NCBI GenBank assembly: GCA_011334435.1
Contig: DTPJ01000199.1
Coordinates: forward strand, 1 to 9,097
Length of the DNA: 9,097 nucleotides
DNA from: Candidatus Poribacteria bacterium
GTDB taxonomy: Bacteria > Poribacteria > DTPJ01
Direction: 5' to 3'
Shown: positions 6,174-9,097 of the stretch, one piece after another
Position numbering within the stretch: the first letter of the stretch is position 1
How the letters are laid out: each line of letters begins with the position of its first letter
Position numbers and translations under genes: made by a program
The notes under the pieces: generated by a model
What the model was told of the DNA's origin: nothing
The model's database searches: none
Seen by the model: only the letters and a program-made list of their open reading frames with translations

Positions 6174-8618
6174 CTATCTTAATTCTACAATAGTGACACC
6201 CTGACCGCCTTCGTTTTTATCTGCGGAATGGAAACTCGCAACAAGCGGATGTTCACTAAGTAATTCTGATATTGCTTTTCGCAATGCTCCTGTCCCAAGT
6301 CCATGAATTATGGATATGGTTTTGAGATTTGCGATAACTGCATCATCTAAAAATTTATCGGTTTTTTCAATCGCTTCATAAGCTCTAAACCCTCTAATAT
6401 CAAGGATATTTGAAATATTAGGCTGTTTAGAAATTTGAAACTTAATAGCATTAGTTTTGGCTTGCTCTATTTTCTTTTCGCCTTTATTTGATTTTATCAT
6501 AATTTCAGAAAGAGGTATATTTATTTTTGCGTTGCCTGCAATGACTTGAACTATGTCTTTTGAGTCTGGCATAGATGAAAGGATACCTGATGTCCGAAGT
6601 TTTTCTATATATACTTCATCACCTAATTTTAGCTCATCACGATTTGGTTTTCTAACTTCATCAATAGGTTTTTTATCAGCCATATCGCTATATGATAAAC
6701 GTTTTATCTCAGAAGCGATGTCATTTTGGGCTTTTTCTAATCTTTTTCTAGCTCGTTTAGCGTTATCAATATTAGTTTTCTCTTTTTGTATTTCAGCGAT
6801 CACATTCTCTACAAGCAATTGTGCCTTTTGGACGATCTGTCCCGCTTCGTCCAATGCTTTTTTCTCCATTTCTTTTCTTTTACTCTTTATTTGATTTAAC
6901 AATATTTCTTGCTCTTGCTGAGTTTTTGTCGCTGATCTTGTCTTTTCCTCCGCTAATCGCTTCTGTTCTTCAAGGCTTCTCTGCATATCCTCAACGTTTA
7001 ACAACAAATCTGTTATTCTGGCATTTTGCGGATTGATATATTCTTTCGCCTTTTCTGTTATGTCTTTTGGCAATCCTAACCTATCAGCGATCTTCAATGC
7101 GTTACTACTGCCGGGCAAACCGATCCGCAGTTCATAAGTCGGTTTTAGCGTATTCAGGTCAAAAGCCATAGAGGCATTTTCCATGCCTTCCTGAGAATAG
7201 ACATGAGCTTTTAGGGAGTCGTGATGGGTTGTAGCGATGGTTATGACACCTTTTGAATGTAAAAAATCCAATATAGCCATGCCTAATGCTGACCCTTCTG
7301 ACGGTTCCGTTCCAGCCCCAAGCTCATCTAAAAGGACAAGTGATGGTTCGTCCAATTGCTCTATAATTTTGATTATTCTTGTTATATGAGATGAAAATGT
7401 GCTAAGGTTTTGTTCAATGCTCTGTTCATCGCCTATATCAGCGAAGACTTCCTTGAAAACGGACATTTGACTTCCTTCTTTAACAGGGACATGTAATCCA
7501 GCTTGCATCATTATCGTCAATAGTCCGATGGTCTTTAATGCGACGGTTTTACCGCCTGTATTAGGACCAGTGATGACAAGTGTTTTAAAAGAATCACCAA
7601 TATAAAAATCAATAGGCACAACTTTTTCTGGAAGGTTAGGATCATTTTCTATATGTAATGATTTTGATCGTTCATTTATCTTCATTTGAAGAATTGGATG
7701 TCTTGCCTGAATTAGATTTATATATCCTCGCTCGTTGATCTCTGGTCTTGATGTTCCAAGTCTAATGCAAAATAGCGATTTGGCGTTTATTAAATCCAAC
7801 TCAGCTAATATTTGCACAGTGTTTTCAAACTGCGTTAAGACTTGGCGGATTTCTTCGGTAATTTCTCTCAGAATTCTTTTAATTTCCAGTTTTTCATCAG
7901 TTAAAAGCTCGTGCAATTCGTTATTTAACTCTACAACAGAATTAGGTTCAACAAATGCAGTAATTCCGCTTGCTGACCTTCCTTGAATAACTCCCGGCAC
8001 AGAACCTTTAAGACTCTGCTTAACAGGAATTACGTATCTATCGTTTCGCAGAGTTATAACGTCCTCTTGTATAGCTGGCTGATATTGAGGGGATCGGAGA
8101 ATAGATGCTAACTGCTTAGTTATTCTATCCCTAACGACAATCGTCTGTCTTCGTATTCTTAGAAGCTCAGGGCTGGCATTGTCTAAGACGTTACCTTCGT
8201 GGTCTAAACAGTTAGCTATTGTCTCTTCAATGTGAGAAAATGTGTTAAGATTATCAATGATCTCATAGATAAGCGGATATCTATCAGACAGGTCTTTTAT
8301 GAAAGCTTTTAAATTCCTTGCTACACGGGCAGTTGATGCAACTTGTAGAAGTTCTTCGGGATCAAGGACAGATCCAACAACAGAAGCCTTTTTCAATATT
8401 TTTCTGATGTCATACAATCCTGACAAGGGAAATCCGCCCTCAACTAAATTGATAGTTTTCGCTTCGCTACAAATGTCTAACTGACGGTTGATTTCATAGA
8501 CATCTGTTATTGGTTTTAGTTCCTCTGCTAATGATTTGCCCAATTCTGAAGATGCAAACGAAGCTATTGCAGATTTTATTTTATCAAATTCTAATGTTTT
8601 TTCAATTTCTGTGTTCAT
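6174..8618 (-). CDS. mutS2: MutS2 family ATPase with Smr nuclease domain
   Basis: This 814-residue protein belongs to the MutS2 family, which acts outside mismatch repair: some members suppress recombination by cleaving branched DNA, and others act on collided ribosomes. The N-terminal half (about 1-330) is the core and clamp region. The ATPase has Walker A GPNTGGKT at 351-358, the STFSSH segment at 406-411, Walker B LVLLDE at 427-432, and ATTHH at 462-466. A long charged coiled coil spans about 540-640. A KOW-like segment at about 663-710 (LKLGDEVYIEKL) is followed by a C-terminal Smr domain at about 737-814 with LDIRG (739-743) and HGLGTGALR (772-780). All expected motifs are present and the length is typical. 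No Shine-Dalgarno precedes the ATG, but the N-terminus MNTEIEKTLEFDKI fits the family. It is first in the operon, behind a consensus promoter. Confidence 0.96.
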   Translation of the reverse strand: MNTEIEKTLEFDKIKSAIASFASSELGKSLAEELKPITDVYEINRQLDICSEAKTINLVEGGFPLSGLYDIRKILKKASVVGSVLDPEELLQVASTARVARNLKAFIKDLSDRYPLIYEIIDNLNTFSHIEETIANCLDHEGNVLDNASPELLRIRRQTIVVRDRITKQLASILRSPQYQPAIQEDVITLRNDRYVIPVKQSLKGSVPGVIQGRSASGITAFVEPNSVVELNNELHELLTDEKLEIKRILREITEEIRQVLTQFENTVQILAELDLINAKSLFCIRLGTSRPEINERGYINLIQARHPILQMKINERSKSLHIENDPNLPEKVVPIDFYIGDSFKTLVITGPNTGGKTVALKTIGLLTIMMQAGLHVPVKEGSQMSVFKEVFADIGDEQSIEQNLSTFSSHITRIIKIIEQLDEPSLVLLDELGAGTEPSEGSALGMAILDFLHSKGVITIATTHHDSLKAHVYSQEGMENASMAFDLNTLKPTYELRIGLPGSSNALKIADRLGLPKDITEKAKEYINPQNARITDLLLNVEDMQRSLEEQKRLAEEKTRSATKTQQEQEILLNQIKSKRKEMEKKALDEAGQIVQKAQLLVENVIAEIQKEKTNIDNAKRARKRLEKAQNDIASEIKRLSYSDMADKKPIDEVRKPNRDELKLGDEVYIEKLRTSGILSSMPDSKDIVQVIAGNAKINIPLSEIMIKSNKGEKKIEQAKTNAIKFQISKQPNISNILDIRGFRAYEAIEKTDKFLDDAVIANLKTISIIHGLGTGALRKAISELLSEHPLVASFHSADKNEGGQGVTIVELR

Positions 8619-8686
8619 AGTGTTATAAATTATGTTGACTTATTGTAAATGCAGTATTTAAGCGGGGTTATATAATCTTTAAAGAT

Positions 8687-8715
8687 ATTATACTTTCGGT
8701 TATTTAGCTTGTCAA
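8687..8715 (-). promoter_or_regulatory. Consensus sigma-70 promoter of mutS2-dnaG-rpoD
   Basis: Read on the minus strand, TTGACA (8715-8710) is followed by 17 bases and TATAAT (8692-8687), an exact match to both consensus hexamers at the best spacing. The start would be near 8680, giving a leader of about 62 bases before mutS2. The short gaps to dnaG and rpoD suggest all three are read from it. Confidence 0.88.
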
Positions 8716-8724
8716 GATGGTCAA

Positions 8725-8740
8725 TTTGCTGATTTGCTGA
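8725..8740. repeat. Tandem 8-bp repeat between the divergent promoters
   Basis: TTTGCTGA occurs twice without a gap (8725-8732 and 8733-8740). It starts 9 bases upstream of the mutS2 -35 box, at roughly -45 to -60 from the predicted start, where activators often bind. A regulatory role is only a possibility. Confidence 0.35.
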
Positions 8741-8761
8741 GTCATATAGCTCTTGGAATTG

Positions 8762-8796
8762 TCAGTTGTATTTTTATGAGATATAGAAAAAACTGA
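8762..8796. other. Hairpin-forming inverted repeat in the divergent spacer
   Basis: TCAGTT (8762-8767) pairs with AACTGA (8791-8796), and after a 3-base bulge TTTT (8771-8774) pairs with AAAA (8787-8790). It lies upstream of both divergent promoters, so neither transcript should contain it. It could be a DNA site or a relic of a repeat. Most of the 314-base spacer 8619-8932 is otherwise explained by the two promoters and leaders; I see no gene in it. Confidence 0.3.
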
Positions 8797-8818
8797 TGGT
8801 GAATCAGGTAGTTCATTG

Positions 8819-8847
8819 TTGACATATACGCACAAGAATATTACAAT
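8819..8847 (+). promoter_or_regulatory. Sigma-70 promoter of mdh
   Basis: TTGACA at 8819-8824, a 17-base spacer and TACAAT at 8842-8847 (one mismatch) form a near-consensus promoter. The start would be near 8854, with a leader of about 79 bases before mdh. It diverges from the mutS2 promoter, with about 100 bases between the two -35 boxes. Confidence 0.8.
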
Positions 8848-8903
8848 ATTTTTCGCATGATTGTTTTGTGGTAGTAAGATTAGCGGATTGAAATTTTTAT
8901 CAA

Positions 8904-8921
8904 AGGAGATCGGCTTTGCCG
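8904..8921 (+). promoter_or_regulatory. Displaced Shine-Dalgarno and adjoining hairpin of mdh
   Basis: AGGAG at 8904-8908 lies 24 bases before the mdh ATG, too far for normal use. Immediately after it, CGGC (8911-8914) and GCCG (8918-8921) form a GC-only stem with a TTT loop. Folding this 11-base hairpin would shorten the effective gap to about 13 bases. No closer ribosome site is visible. Confidence 0.4.
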
Positions 8922-8932
8922 TTTTATGGACT

Positions 8933-9097
8933 ATGAAAAAAGTTAGCATTATTGGGTCTGGAAATGTAGGTGCTACAACTGCATTACTCATAGCTCAGCG
9001 AGAGCTTGCAGATGTCGTCTTGGTAGATATAATTGAAGGTGTCCCGCAGGGCAAAGGGCTTGATATGTTGGAATCTTCCCCCGTTGATAGGTTTGAC
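8933..9097 (+). CDS. mdh: Malate dehydrogenase, N-terminal part (cut by window edge)
   Basis: The first 55 codons are open to the window end. The enzyme interconverts malate and oxaloacetate with NAD in the cytosol. The Rossmann fold is visible: a first strand KKVSIIG, the dinucleotide loop GSGNVG (8-13), the helix ATTALLIAQ, and a second strand VVLVDI whose D32 is expected to favour NAD over NADP. The following DIIEGVPQGKGLDM (32-45) is the pattern of the lactate-dehydrogenase-like malate dehydrogenases. The residues that separate malate from lactate substrates lie beyond the window, so lactate dehydrogenase is not fully excluded, but EGVPQGK favours mdh. No in-frame ATG or GTG precedes the chosen start, and the fold begins right after it. 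It has its own promoter and diverges from mutS2. Confidence 0.9.
   Translation, partial: MKKVSIIGSGNVGATTALLIAQRELADVVLVDIIEGVPQGKGLDMLESSPVDRFD

Noticed and set aside
4413..8484. Several plus-strand open frames of 61-128 codons opposite dnaG and mutS2
   Set aside because: They are antisense shadows of well-supported genes, rich in serine, phenylalanine and leucine as expected from reverse-strand translation, and none resembles a known family.
8704..8991. A 95-codon minus-strand open frame in the mutS2-mdh spacer
   Set aside because: It covers the start of mdh and the cores of both divergent promoters, has no recognisable family features or ribosome site, and its composition reads like translated spacer.
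1..9097. tRNA, rRNA, CRISPR array, prophage, toxin-antitoxin or defence genes
   Set aside because: I looked for clover-leaf stems, spaced direct repeats and mobile-element or defence proteins on both strands and saw none; all long frames are accounted for by housekeeping or regulatory genes.

Overview
The window is AT-rich bacterial chromosome (about one third G+C by eye) and consists mostly of housekeeping genes. The translations suggest a diderm bacterium: a full-length RpoD-type sigma factor, a sigma-54-dependent response regulator, and an exported small c-type cytochrome with a calcium-loop motif. That mix is common in Nitrospirota and Desulfobacterota-like lineages, but the phylum is an inference and not secure from this sequence alone. 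No transposase, integrase, tRNA, rRNA or CRISPR array is visible.

Layout from left to right. Bases 1-269 hold spacer with a good vegetative promoter for rpsU (ribosomal protein bS21, +, 270-452). Bases 453-698 hold an inverted repeat flanked by direct repeats, then a possible weak promoter. Next comes an NtrC-type response regulator (+, 699-2042), followed after 44 bases by a secreted monoheme cytochrome/EF-hand-like protein (+, 2087-2479). A hairpin in the 77-base convergent spacer separates these from a minus-strand operon read right to left: mutS2 (8618-6174), dnaG (6145-4373, probably from a TTG start) and rpoD (4326-2557). Bases 8619-8932 hold two consensus promoters pointing apart, one for the mutS2-dnaG-rpoD operon and one for mdh (+, 8933 to the window edge, malate dehydrogenase, truncated by the window).

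How the genes fit together. mutS2-dnaG-rpoD is a version of the bacterial macromolecular synthesis operon, joining recombination control (MutS2), replication priming (DnaG) and transcription initiation (RpoD). rpsU, the classic first gene of this operon in Escherichia coli, lies nearby but on the opposite strand, beyond the 3' end of rpoD, which suggests a local rearrangement. The three clear promoters all have TTGACA, a 17-base spacer and a near-consensus -10 box, matching the conserved DNA-contact residues of the RpoD encoded here. The response regulator has no histidine kinase beside it in the window. Its close spacing to the cytochrome gene suggests co-transcription.

I did not find a convincing undescribed biological system. 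The observations most worth checking are the displaced and inverted rpsU, the MITE-like repeat at 461-554 and its possible relation to the hairpin at 2488-2544, the hairpin between the Shine-Dalgarno and the start of mdh, and the altered receiver loop of the response regulator.
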